Source of the DNA: Natrinema thermotolerans DSM 11552
GTDB taxonomy: Archaea; Halobacteriota; Halobacteria; Halobacteriales; Natrialbaceae
NCBI GenBank assembly: GCA_000337115.1
Contig: AOIR01000063.1
Span: 31,287-63,617, forward strand
DNA: 32,331 nucleotides
Reading direction: 5' to 3'
Both the position numbers and the translations under genes were made by a program. Below are positions 23,284 through 31,480 of the stretch, in pieces. The stretch's first letter is position 1; the number at the start of each line of letters is the position of its first letter. The notes beneath the pieces were generated by a model. The model had not been told where the DNA came from. It worked only from the letters and a program-made list of their open reading frames with translations, and did no database searches.

Positions 23284-25374
23284 CTAGTCATCGGCAGAGA
23301 TGTTCTCGTCCGACGACTCGCCGAGACCGCACAATCGGCGCGCCTTCTCGAGGATAGCCGCCGACTCCGTCTCCGGAACGGTGTCGGAGTCGAAGACAGC
23401 ACGTTCGTATCCCTGAGTGACGGCGCGAAGCAAGTCCGTCTCCGCCGCATCGGCACCGCGGTATGTGTGATAGAACTCCCAGTGAGTCAGCGACTCCTGC
23501 CCGTCGATCCGAGACGCCAGCGCACGGCGAGCGGCGGCGTAACTCGTTCGTGCAGCGTCGTCCGGTCGACCGGCCGCGAGTTGCTCGGCCGCCCGCTCGA
23601 GCAGGGGTTCTACCGGATTCGTTGCGGACCCGGTCGATCGATCGGCGGGTGCCCGTTCTCCGGCGACGGTCCCCTGATCGCCCGCCGAACTATCAGGCGA
23701 CGCGCCCTCGTCCGAGCGACGGATCCACCAGAGGCCGACCCCGGCCGCAATGACCGCGGCGAAGCCGAGCGCAAGCAGGGCTGGCGTCGGAATCCGTGAT
23801 GTCGAGCCATCGATTGCCACAGTGGTTTCGGCCCTGGTCGCCTCGAGGTTCGACCCATCACCTGTGTAAACCGCGGCGACTGTCACGTCGCCGCCGCTCG
23901 AACTCGGAGCGGACACCGTCGTCCCGAACGAGCCGCCGGCCGCGGTCGTGACGGTATCGACGGTCGACCCGTCGATCCGGATCCGTATGGACTCCCCTCG
24001 AACACCGTCCCCGTCGACGGTGGCGAACGACCCATTGACCGTGACCTCCTGCCCGCTGGCCGACGTTTCGTCTATCGCGATCGTACTCCGCGTCTCGCGA
24101 ACTGTCACGGTCGTCGTCGTAACCGTTCCGGCGAGTGCTTGCTCCTCGAAAGGAAGCCGAACGCTTAGTTCTCGGTCCCCGTCTTCGACAGCCGCCGGAA
24201 TCGGGCTCGACGAACCGAACACCCCGTTTCTGACTGATGCCGTCTCGAGCCGTTGGCCGCCGAGGGAAACCCAAACCGGGACGCTATCGACCGGCTGACC
24301 GTCGACTATCAACTCACCCGTAACGGTGTGTCGTTCGCCGTACGCCACCTCGCTCGGCGTCTCCTCCAGTACGAGCGTCGGTTCGACCTGCTCGATCGAG
24401 ACGTCGACTGTCGTTTCGTTGCCCAGATAGATCGACTGGGTGTCGGGAACGTACTCGATGTCGAGTTCGTCGGTCGAGAGCGACTCGTCGGTCGGGCGGT
24501 ACTCGAGGGTGAACCCGCCGTCCGCGTCGGTCGTGACCCGTTCGGTGTGGTTGCCGATATCGAGTCTAACCTCTTCGTTCGCGATCGGACTCCCGTCGAG
24601 CGTCCGCAGCTCCCCAGTTGCGACCAGCGGGTCGCGGAACGAGATCGTCTCGCGCTCGGTCGTAAGAGACAGGACCGTCTCCTCGAACTCCAGTTCGCGA
24701 ACGACGGCCTGTTCGGACTCGATTTCGTCAGTGACGTTTTCGATCGCGGCGTCCGGCTCGGAGAGGTCAGTCCCCGTCTCCGTCTCGATGTCGGCATACC
24801 CCTCGCGAACGGAGCCCCCGAGCGACTCGATCTCGTCGGCCAGCGACTCGAGTTCGCGGGCGAGTTCGCGGGCGCGCTCCTCGTTACCGTCCTGTCGAGC
24901 CGCGTCGTACTCCGCTTTGGTGGCGCGATACTCCTGGACGGCTTCGGCCAACCGCGCCTGTTGCTCACCGGTCTCCTCGAACGTCTCTTCGTTGCTCTCC
25001 CCGTCGGTCTGGCCGGCGACGTCGACGTACTGCTCGAGCCGGTCGCGGTACTCGTCACCGACGTATTCGCTCGCGAGTTCGTACTCGCCCTCGCTCAACT
25101 GGATCGCGCTCTCACCGAGTTGAGACGACAGGCGATTCGACAGCCAGCGTTCGACGCCCTCGAGGTCGCCGTCCTCGGAATACTCATCGGGGTTTTGATG
25201 CGATGGCGTCTCGTTTCGTTCCTCGGCCGAATCGTTTTGCTGGACCGCGACGCGCTGCTGCATATCACCGTCCGAAACGGCAGTGGCCGCGCCCATTGGA
25301 ACGACTCCGCCGATAATCACCAGAACGGTGACGGAAAGAGCCAGCACGAGGGCGCGACTGCCGACAGTGTTCAC
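23284..25374 (-). CDS. Exported DUF4129 protein with coiled coil and Ig-like repeats
   Basis: A 696-residue surface protein with one membrane anchor. A signal peptide covers about 1-30 (ALVLALSVTVLVIIGGVVPM). An acidic segment and a coiled coil at about 120-190 (ARLAEAVQEYRATKAEYDAA with ARELARELESLADEIESLGG) follow. Residues about 225-525 hold three beta-sandwich, Ig-like repeats (for example VATGELRTLDGSPIANEEV, VTGELIVDGQPVDSVPVWV, VNGSFATVDGDGVRGESI). A span at 529-551 and a cytoplasmic DUF4129 domain at about 585-685 (SYAAARRALASRI, LTHWEFYHTYRG) end it. DUF4129 proteins accompany MoxR and DUF58 genes, often fused to transglutaminase; here Ig-like repeats take that place. Start is GTG at 25374. 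Function is unknown; it may link surface and MoxR chaperone action. Confidence 0.82.
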   Translation of the reverse strand: MNTVGSRALVLALSVTVLVIIGGVVPMGAATAVSDGDMQQRVAVQQNDSAEERNETPSHQNPDEYSEDGDLEGVERWLSNRLSSQLGESAIQLSEGEYELASEYVGDEYRDRLEQYVDVAGQTDGESNEETFEETGEQQARLAEAVQEYRATKAEYDAARQDGNEERARELARELESLADEIESLGGSVREGYADIETETGTDLSEPDAAIENVTDEIESEQAVVRELEFEETVLSLTTERETISFRDPLVATGELRTLDGSPIANEEVRLDIGNHTERVTTDADGGFTLEYRPTDESLSTDELDIEYVPDTQSIYLGNETTVDVSIEQVEPTLVLEETPSEVAYGERHTVTGELIVDGQPVDSVPVWVSLGGQRLETASVRNGVFGSSSPIPAAVEDGDRELSVRLPFEEQALAGTVTTTTVTVRETRSTIAIDETSASGQEVTVNGSFATVDGDGVRGESIRIRIDGSTVDTVTTAAGGSFGTTVSAPSSSGGDVTVAAVYTGDGSNLEATRAETTVAIDGSTSRIPTPALLALGFAAVIAAGVGLWWIRRSDEGASPDSSAGDQGTVAGERAPADRSTGSATNPVEPLLERAAEQLAAGRPDDAARTSYAAARRALASRIDGQESLTHWEFYHTYRGADAAETDLLRAVTQGYERAVFDSDTVPETESAAILEKARRLCGLGESSDENISADD

Positions 25375-25493
25375 GGCCGATCAGTTCGCAACGCATCCCA
25401 ATAAGGTATTCTCTCTCGAGAGGGCGAGCTGTTTGGAGCGTCTCGGCTGGCGGAATCAGTACTTTCAACTCGCTCAGCGAAATCTGTCGAGAT
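25375..25493. promoter_or_regulatory. Divergent promoter region, DUF4129 / DUF58
   Basis: A 119-bp spacer from which the leftward DUF4129 gene and the rightward DUF58 operon start. AATAAGGTATTCTC at 25402-25415 is the best TATA-like box for the leftward gene; GTACTTTCAACT near 25459-25470 is a weaker one for the rightward gene. TCTCTCGAGAGGG contains the palindrome CTCTCGAGAG. Shared control of the two halves of the cluster is plausible. Confidence 0.4.
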
Positions 25494-26993
25494 ATGCATC
25501 CCACGCGCCGGGGCTGGACGGTCGCCGCACTGGCCGTCGTGCTCGCCGTCCTCGCGGTGGTGTTCGCACGCCCGGTCGTCCTCGGCGGCGCAGTCCTCGT
25601 CGGTGCGTGGCTGCTAACCCAGCAGTATCGCTTCCTTCGCGATCTCGAACAAACGACCGACACTCTGTCGATCGTGCAATCGCCCGCACAGACGACCGTC
25701 CACACCGAAAGTGAGATCCCGGTTACGCTCACCGCGACGCGCGAGACCGAGACGGCGTTGACCCTCGAGATCACCGCCGGACTCCCAGTCGGGGCGAGGA
25801 CGACCGAACCGATCTCGGTGACTCTCGAGCCCGGTACCGAACGAACGGACCGGACGCGGACGGTCACCTGGCCCGTCGCCGGTCGCCACGCGTTCGATGC
25901 CGCCACCGTTACGGCGACGGACGGGCTGTTCCGTGAGACGATCACGACGGGGCCGACACCGACGGTGACGGTCGAACCGCCTACCCCCAGAACGCTTCAC
26001 GTCGGCGAGGGCGGCGATCGTATCGCTGCCTCGTACGGCACTCACGGGACCGAGCGGTCGGGGTCGGGGATCGAACTGGCCGAACTGCGCGAGTACGTTC
26101 CGGGCGATACCGGAAAGCAAATCGCCTGGAAAGCGACCGCCCGGTACGGCACGCCGTACGTCCGCGAGTACGAGGCTGAAACCGACCGGCGGACCCTCCT
26201 CGTCGTCGACCACCGCGCAGCGCTCGGTACCGGCGCACGGACCGAGACCAAACTCGATTCGCTCCGTGAGGTCGCGCTGTCGATCGCGGGAACCGCACGC
26301 CGTCTCAACGACCCGCTCGGACTGGTGACGGTCGGTGACGAGGGGATCACGGGCCGAACCGGACTGGCGTCGCCAGCGGTTACCCACGGGACGATTCGTC
26401 GCCAACTGCTCGACCTCGAGCCGACAGCGACGAGTGAGCCGCCCGCGACAGCCGTCTCCGGTCGCGACGGGCTCTCGTCACCGCCCCGCCCTGCGGACAG
26501 GTCGCCGTCACGGATTCGTGGGCAGAAGCCGAACGCGGCTTCCCCCGCGGACGCCCAGCAGTCGTTCGGCGATCTCGAGAAGGGGGACGATGCGTTTTCG
26601 CGGACGCTTCGCCCGTTCTATGCCGATCGGCAGGTGTACCGCGAGCAAGCGAGCGAGGATCCGTTGTACGACGCCGTCCGAACGGGCGTGACGAACGCAC
26701 AGGGGCGGCTGTGGACCGTCATCTGCACGGACGATTCGCGGCCGGCGGAACTCCGCGAGACGGTATCGTTCGCACGGCGGCGAGGCAACGTTATGGTCTT
26801 GCTCGCGCCGACGGTCCTGTATGAACCCGGCGGACTGGCGGACATCGAACGCGCCTACGACAGATACGTCTCGTTCGAGGAGTTTCGACGCGAACTCGCG
26901 ACGTTCGATAACGTGACGGCTCTCGAGGTGGGACCAGCAGATCGACTGGCAGCGATTCTCGACGCAGGGCGATCAACTGGGGGGCGCGCATGA
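25494..26993 (+). CDS. DUF58 membrane-associated protein
   Basis: A 499-residue protein. Two spans lie in residues 8-42 (VAALAVVLAVLAVVF and VVLGGAVLVGAWLL type). An outer beta-rich segment covers about 55-165. The DUF58 core starts near 195: ELREYVPGDTGKQIAWKATA followed by YGTPYVREYEAETDRRTLLV, where PGD, I-WKATA and the following VVD are the family signature of a von-Willebrand-A-like fold. DUF58 proteins work with MoxR AAA+ ATPases, probably in maturation or assembly of envelope or metal-dependent proteins; the exact role is unknown. The low-complexity Ser/Pro/Ala linker near 318-365 is unusual. Its stop overlaps the next start (ATGA), so the + strand genes form one operon. Confidence 0.88.
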   Translation: MHPTRRGWTVAALAVVLAVLAVVFARPVVLGGAVLVGAWLLTQQYRFLRDLEQTTDTLSIVQSPAQTTVHTESEIPVTLTATRETETALTLEITAGLPVGARTTEPISVTLEPGTERTDRTRTVTWPVAGRHAFDAATVTATDGLFRETITTGPTPTVTVEPPTPRTLHVGEGGDRIAASYGTHGTERSGSGIELAELREYVPGDTGKQIAWKATARYGTPYVREYEAETDRRTLLVVDHRAALGTGARTETKLDSLREVALSIAGTARRLNDPLGLVTVGDEGITGRTGLASPAVTHGTIRRQLLDLEPTATSEPPATAVSGRDGLSSPPRPADRSPSRIRGQKPNAASPADAQQSFGDLEKGDDAFSRTLRPFYADRQVYREQASEDPLYDAVRTGVTNAQGRLWTVICTDDSRPAELRETVSFARRRGNVMVLLAPTVLYEPGGLADIERAYDRYVSFEEFRRELATFDNVTALEVGPADRLAAILDAGRSTGGRA

Positions 26994-27544
26994 GCGTTCG
27001 GATCGACACGCGACCGGCAGCAAGCGGCCGCGACTGGGTGAGCGGCGCCGCGCTCGGAGCTATCATCGTCGGATTTGGCATCGTCTCGGGCCCGATCGGT
27101 ATCCTCGCGGGGACAGCGACCGCGCTCGTCGGCTACCTGTTCGGGGCACCGTACGCGTTCGCGCTCGGCCACGTCGCACTCGCCGCGATCGCCCCGATCG
27201 GGATCGATCCGATCTCGATCGTCGTCGTCGAAGCCGCGTTCGTCGCCGTTTTGCTCGCCCCACTCCGACGGACGACGAACCCGATCACCCTCGTTGGCGT
27301 CGCACTCGCGAGTACGCTCGTGATCGCAGGCATCGCGTGGCTCGTCGCCGACTCGCAGTCGACCGCTCTCGCGGCGCTGACGGTACTCGGTTGCCTCGCG
27401 ATCGCCGCGTATGCCCTGCACCGACTCGAGGTCGTTCGCCTCGGGCTCGTTCCCGCCGACAACGGACGAAACCGGTCGACGACCGACGAATCGATTCCCG
27501 AACCCGTCGGGACGGACACCCAGCGACAGACCGAGGATGACTGA
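26990..27544 (+). CDS. Small polytopic membrane protein of the DUF58 operon
   Basis: A 184-residue protein that is mostly hydrophobic, with about five to six spans (for example LGAIIVGFGIVSGPIGILAG, ALVGYLFGAPYAFALGHVAL, LVGVALASTLVIAGIAWLV) and a hydrophilic, acidic tail from about 155. The start overlaps the DUF58 stop by 4 bp, and the next gene starts 3 bp after its stop, so translational coupling is likely. It matches the type of haloarchaeal protein named DUF7519 in such operons (recalled, not searched). No catalytic motif; a structural or docking partner of DUF58 is the simplest idea. Confidence 0.75.
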   Translation: MSVRIDTRPAASGRDWVSGAALGAIIVGFGIVSGPIGILAGTATALVGYLFGAPYAFALGHVALAAIAPIGIDPISIVVVEAAFVAVLLAPLRRTTNPITLVGVALASTLVIAGIAWLVADSQSTALAALTVLGCLAIAAYALHRLEVVRLGLVPADNGRNRSTTDESIPEPVGTDTQRQTEDD

Positions 27545-27547
27545 GCT

Positions 27548-28474
27548 ATGAGTGATGCCGACAGGACCGAGATGGACGCTGATCGAGCCGATGAAGACGA
27601 TGGGGACCGACTCGAACTCGCAGCGCGAGCGGAACTCCTCGAAGCCGAAAACGAGCGACTGCGATCCGAGTACGCTCGCGCCCGCCACTCACAATACCGT
27701 CGTACTGCGGCGGGATTAGCGCTCGTCGGGGTTCTCGCAGGCCTCGCCGGTCTCCTCTTCCCCGACGCCCGTGATGTCCTCTTTGCGCTCGCTGCGGTGG
27801 GTCTGTTCGGTGGCGTCCTCACCTACTACGTGACCCCCGAGACGTTCGTCGCCGCGGGCGTCGGTGAACGGATCTACGCTGCGATGGCAACGAACGAGGC
27901 AGCGATCGCCGCGGAACTCGGTCTGGCTGACGACCGCATCTACCTCCCGACCGGCAGCGCCGAAGGGATGCGTCTGTACGTCCCCCAAGGAACGCCCGGC
28001 GAGTTGCCCGATATCGCCGAACGCAGCGGGCCGATCGTGACCGAGCCCGATCATCGCGGCCTCGTCCTCGAGCCGACCGGGGCAGCGCTGTTCGAGTCGT
28101 TCGAGCGGGCACTCTCCGGCGAACTCGCGACTGCGCCCGAACCGCTCGCGACGCAGTTGACGGACGGGCTCGTCGAGCAGTTCGAACTCGCGGACAGTGC
28201 CAAATCGGACGTCGACGCCGCAAGCGGACGCGTCACCGTCGCAATCGTCGACAGCGCGTTCGGTGCAGTCGATCGGTTCGACCACCCCATCGCCTCGTTT
28301 CTCGCAGTCGGTTTCGGGACCGGTCTCGAGCGACCGATCCGAGTCGAAGTCGCGGCCGGCGACGATCGGTCGGACTGGCTGGTCACCTGCCGGTGGGATT
28401 TCGGTACTGACGAACGGCAACTGGCGGAGACGACTAACCGCGAGGCCGGCGTGCGTGAGGACAGTCGCGAGTAG
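27548..28474 (+). CDS. Membrane protein with N-terminal coiled coil, DUF58 operon
   Basis: A 308-residue protein. Residues 1-50 are acidic and helical (ARAELLEAENERLRSEYARA). Two spans lie at about 56-98 (AAGLALVGVLAGLAGLLFP and VLFALAAVGLFGGVLTYYV). The rest is a soluble domain (ERIYAAMATNEAAIAAELGL, LYVPQGTPGELPDIA, PLATQLTDGLVEQFELAD) of mixed alpha/beta pattern. It resembles haloarchaeal proteins named DUF7502 in MoxR clusters (recalled, not searched). Function unknown. It is the last gene of the + strand operon and ends 6 bp before the convergent MoxR gene end, leaving practically no terminator space. Confidence 0.75.
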   Translation: MSDADRTEMDADRADEDDGDRLELAARAELLEAENERLRSEYARARHSQYRRTAAGLALVGVLAGLAGLLFPDARDVLFALAAVGLFGGVLTYYVTPETFVAAGVGERIYAAMATNEAAIAAELGLADDRIYLPTGSAEGMRLYVPQGTPGELPDIAERSGPIVTEPDHRGLVLEPTGAALFESFERALSGELATAPEPLATQLTDGLVEQFELADSAKSDVDAASGRVTVAIVDSAFGAVDRFDHPIASFLAVGFGTGLERPIRVEVAAGDDRSDWLVTCRWDFGTDERQLAETTNREAGVREDSRE

Positions 28475-28480
28475 CAGGCT

Positions 28481-29512
28481 TTACTCGACGTTGCCACCGT
28501 CGCTCGCTGCAGCCGAATCGAACGTCCGACCCGTATCGGCGCTCGGGGGCTCGATCGCGTCGACGATGTCCGCGACGACCGCGACGGGATCGACGTCGCT
28601 CAAGTCCGCATCAGTATTCAACACGAGTCGGTGGCGTAACACCGGCTCGGCCATCGATTTCACGTCGTCGGGGATCGCGTAGTCACGCCCGCGAATCGCG
28701 GCCCGTGCTTTGGCACCGTTGAGAAACGCGAGTGTCGCACGCGGCGAGGCACCGTGAGCGACATCGGCGTGGTCTCGAGTCGCGGCGACCAGATCGAGTG
28801 CGTACTCCTTGACGGCCGGCGCGACGTGGACCGTCTGAACGGTTTCGCGGGCAGCGACGAGCTGCTTGGGATCGACGACTTGGTCGACTTCCTCGGGGCC
28901 GAGATCCGGGTTCTCGTCGAACCGATCGAGGAGTTCGCGCTCGTCCGACCGACTCGGAAGGTCAAGCGTCAGTTTGAACTGGAAGCGATCGCGTTGCGCT
29001 TCCGGAAGCTGAAAGACGCCTTCCGATTCGATCGGGTTCTGGGTCGCGACGACCATGAACGGGTCCGGCAACGCGAGCGTCTCGCCCTCGATCGTCACGC
29101 GTCGCTCTTGCATCGCCTCGAGCAGCGCGCTCTGAGTCTTCGGCGTCGCGCGATTGATCTCGTCAGCGACGACGAGATTGGCGAAGACGGGGCCGCGCTG
29201 GAGTTCGAACGACTCCGCACCCTGTCGATAGATGTGCGTCCCCGTGATGTCGGCAGGGAGGGTATCCGGCGTCATCTGGATCCGGTTGAAATCGAGCCCG
29301 GACGTCCGCGCGAAGAGGTTCGCAAGCGTCGTCTTGGCGATTCCGGGCACGCCCTCGAGCAGGATGTGGCCGCGGGTCAGGAGGGCGATCGTCAGGTACT
29401 CGACGCCGTCGTTGTTCCCGATGAGGACGCGGCCGATTTCGGCCTGCAGCTTCTCGTAGACGGCCTCGGGATCGCCGCTCGTCCCGTCGGCCGGATCGGT
29501 GGTGCCGCTCAT
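28481..29512 (-). CDS. MoxR-family AAA+ ATPase
   Basis: A 343-residue AAA+ protein. Walker A is GVPGIAKT (54-61) within ILLEGVPGIAKTTLANLFAR. Walker B is LVVADEIN (113-120) with RATPKTQSALLEAMQERRV. Sensor 1 is VVATQNP (Asn159), and the arginine finger lies in PEAQRDRFQFKL. The C-terminal lid has the sensor-2 region (GASPRATLAFLNGAKARAAI). MoxR proteins act as chaperone-like ATPases for maturation of partners; DUF58 and DUF4129 proteins encoded nearby are the expected partners. It overlaps the upstream DUF4350 gene (ATGA at 29509-29512), which shows coupling. Length is normal. No unusual residues. Confidence 0.95.
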   Translation of the reverse strand: MSGTTDPADGTSGDPEAVYEKLQAEIGRVLIGNNDGVEYLTIALLTRGHILLEGVPGIAKTTLANLFARTSGLDFNRIQMTPDTLPADITGTHIYRQGAESFELQRGPVFANLVVADEINRATPKTQSALLEAMQERRVTIEGETLALPDPFMVVATQNPIESEGVFQLPEAQRDRFQFKLTLDLPSRSDERELLDRFDENPDLGPEEVDQVVDPKQLVAARETVQTVHVAPAVKEYALDLVAATRDHADVAHGASPRATLAFLNGAKARAAIRGRDYAIPDDVKSMAEPVLRHRLVLNTDADLSDVDPVAVVADIVDAIEPPSADTGRTFDSAAASDGGNVE

Positions 29513-30633
29513 TCGTCTGTGTTATCTTCCGAACGCGGATGGTTAAGGGCTGTTATCACGCGCTGAACCCGTTCCTCGTCCCACTCGGGATAGCGCCGAC
29601 GGAGGTATTCGGCCCGCTCGGTGTCGGACAGACCGGGAGCCCCGGACGTGCTGTCACGGTCATCCGAAGGCTGCGATTGCATCGGCAACCGGGATCGGAC
29701 GGTCTCGAGCGGGGAGCGAGTCCGGGACCGGGAGAGGAGCCCCACGAGCCCGATACTGAGAGCCCCGACGAGCAACTGTAACAGCGGCGAGTTTCGGATC
29801 GTCAGCAATGTGGCAGTCAGCGGCGGGACCGCAGCGTCGTGGGACCGGTCGATGATCACGTGATCGGCGTCGGCGTATAAGCCGCGCACGAACGCGGTGT
29901 TGTCGGGTTCGTCGTACATCGCGTTGATACTGATGCTCGGATCACCGACGACAACGACCTGGCCCTCGCTCACGTTCTCGACCGTTGCGACCGGATACGA
30001 GCGGAGATCGTCCTGCTCGTCCAGATCGTCATCTTCGGGTCCGAGATAGGCGAACTCACTGGTTCCGACGAGTACAGTCGCGTTTCCGGGCTCGACTGCC
30101 GTCGCGTAGTTAAGCGTCAACTGATCGACGCCGGTCGTGGACCGGTGATCCGTGACGTTCGTCGCGACCGGCATCGTCGGCCCGCGGAAGTGGTTACGTT
30201 CGTCCCGCAAGAGCTGGCCGTCGGCCCGCGCCTCGGCACCGACCGTGGACAACAGCGCGTTCCCCGAGTCGCCGAAGTTCTCGAGGACGACGAGCGTCCC
30301 ACCGTCGGCGACGAACTCGCGGACGCGCTCGGCGTCGGCCCCGTCGTAGCGTTCGTCCGGCGCGATCACGAACGCGACCGTGTCGTTGGCCGGCACGCGG
30401 TCGTACTGTGCGGTGTCGCGGACGAGATGACGCTCGACGGTCGAGTCGGTCTCGACGTCCTGGCGGAAATCGGACGAGCCGTCCCAGGACGGATTATAGG
30501 GGCCGAACGCAGTCGACGATGTCGCGGCGGCGGTGCCGAGCGCGACGACGACGGTGACAGCGAGTGCGAGCAGGAGAACGCGCGGCCACTCGACGCCGTC
30601 CCCGTCGCCGAGGACGCCACCGTGCCAGCTCAT
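29509..30633 (-). CDS. DUF4350 membrane protein
   Basis: A 374-residue protein from the ATG at 30633; an in-frame GTG at 30666 would add 11 residues. A first span (VLLLALAVTVVVALGTAAAT) is followed by an outer domain with GPYNPSWDGSSDFRQDVE, TVAFVIAPDERYDGADAERV and FVADGGTLVVLENFGDSGNA, the class-I-glutaminase-like fold expected of DUF4350. A second span (LLQLLVGALSIGLVGLLSRS) leads to a cytoplasmic tail ending EYLRRRYPEWDEERVQRVI. Related proteins occur with MoxR and DUF4129. Its role is unknown; it may bind a small ligand or a surface partner. It lies 58 bp after the small membrane protein gene and overlaps moxR by 4 bp. Confidence 0.82.
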   Translation of the reverse strand: MSWHGGVLGDGDGVEWPRVLLLALAVTVVVALGTAAATSSTAFGPYNPSWDGSSDFRQDVETDSTVERHLVRDTAQYDRVPANDTVAFVIAPDERYDGADAERVREFVADGGTLVVLENFGDSGNALLSTVGAEARADGQLLRDERNHFRGPTMPVATNVTDHRSTTGVDQLTLNYATAVEPGNATVLVGTSEFAYLGPEDDDLDEQDDLRSYPVATVENVSEGQVVVVGDPSISINAMYDEPDNTAFVRGLYADADHVIIDRSHDAAVPPLTATLLTIRNSPLLQLLVGALSIGLVGLLSRSRTRSPLETVRSRLPMQSQPSDDRDSTSGAPGLSDTERAEYLRRRYPEWDEERVQRVITALNHPRSEDNTDE

Positions 30634-30691
30634 CGTGATACCCCCGGACGGTAAGTGATCGACCACTCTCGAGAGCGGATGCGTTGCTGGG

Positions 30692-30973
30692 TCATACGGG
30701 AATGACCTCCGGCGGAAGAATCTCGAGGATCCGCCGTACGACGATGATCGCGAAGCCGACGAGTCCGACCGCGATGAGCCACCGGAGCCGGCGTCGCCAC
30801 GTCGGCGTGACGTTGAACGGGGCCGTCAGCTCCGTGACGACGAGGAACCCGATCAGCGAGCAGACGAACACCAGTTCGTACGAGAGCGCGTTCAGGAGGG
30901 CGAGGACGAGGACCGTCCCGACCATCCACGCGACGTTCCCGCGAACGAACTGCATCCGACGCTGCGTTGGCAT
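30692..30973 (-). CDS. Small membrane protein, 93 residues
   Basis: The first gene of the leftward MoxR operon. It has a basic N-terminus (MPTQRRMQFVRGN), two hydrophobic stretches close together (VAWMVGTVLVLALLNAL and VFVCSLIGFLVVTELTAPF), a short loop with PTWRRRLR, and a third span (WLIAVGLVGFAIIVVRRI). I do not recognise a named family with confidence. The positive-inside rule puts the N-terminus and the Arg loop in the cytoplasm. Context says it belongs to the MoxR/DUF4350 set; it may be an adaptor. Confidence 0.7.
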   Translation of the reverse strand: MPTQRRMQFVRGNVAWMVGTVLVLALLNALSYELVFVCSLIGFLVVTELTAPFNVTPTWRRRLRWLIAVGLVGFAIIVVRRILEILPPEVIPV

Positions 30974-31338
30974 CTACGTCAACGAGCCACCGCAGGGTAC
31001 CTAAACGTAGCGCACTCTCGACGATTCGACCGCGCTGCCCTCCGTCGCGAACTCGAGATACCTCTTCGATTGGACTGGTTTCAATGGGACTCGCGGTGAG
31101 AGTTGATCATATTAGAAAGACGCATACTCCCAACCCGGTAATCACGAGCCTGTTCACTGTTTTCAGATATCATTATTGACTGTTTTGACTACTATCATTC
31201 GGCCAATAATAAGATCCGTTTTCAGTTCAAAGGCGCAGATAGCGGGGGAGAAAGATCCGGTCGTTACCGACGGAATCCGTTCCGACTTCGAGACAGTCGA
31301 ACCCTCGCTGCAACTGAGATCGTTCCGCGTAAAGTCAA
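30974..31338. other. 365-bp intergenic region between the MoxR operon and the TnpB element
   Basis: The leftward operon promoter should lie in the first 60 bases. An A+T-rich stretch at about 31110-31215 has no recognisable gene; short + strand frames there look like noise. GACTGTTTTGACTACTATC and related T-rich patches may be old IS target sequence. The IS1341-type right end begins at 31339. Confidence 0.35.
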
Positions 31339-31340
31339 TG

Positions 31341-31480
31341 ACATCCTCCCCGGCGTGAACGCCGGGGTTTCCCGAGCGTTGGGATATTATGGTTCGCGAG
31401 ACACCTGCTCTTGTGGGGCTACTTGCCCCGTGGATTTGTCGAACAGGCGCACCGCTGGCTGTGCCATCCAGCCGTTATCC
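31341..31480 (-). ncRNA. Candidate omega/re-RNA at the TnpB 3' end
   Basis: In IS1341-type elements the guide RNA scaffold overlaps the tnpB 3' end and stops at the element's right end. Here a perfect 8-bp stem, CCCCGGCG at 31348-31355 and CGCCGGGG at 31360-31367, with a 4-nt loop (TTCA on this strand), lies between the tnpB stop at 31387 and the right end at 31339. The 5' limit is a guess inside the tnpB coding end. The guide would be the flanking DNA just left of 31339. Known for the family; not shown for this copy. Confidence 0.55.

Noticed and set aside
24253-25404. 383-codon + strand frame opposite the DUF4129 gene
   Set aside because: Shadow of a well-supported gene; composition biased and no family motifs.
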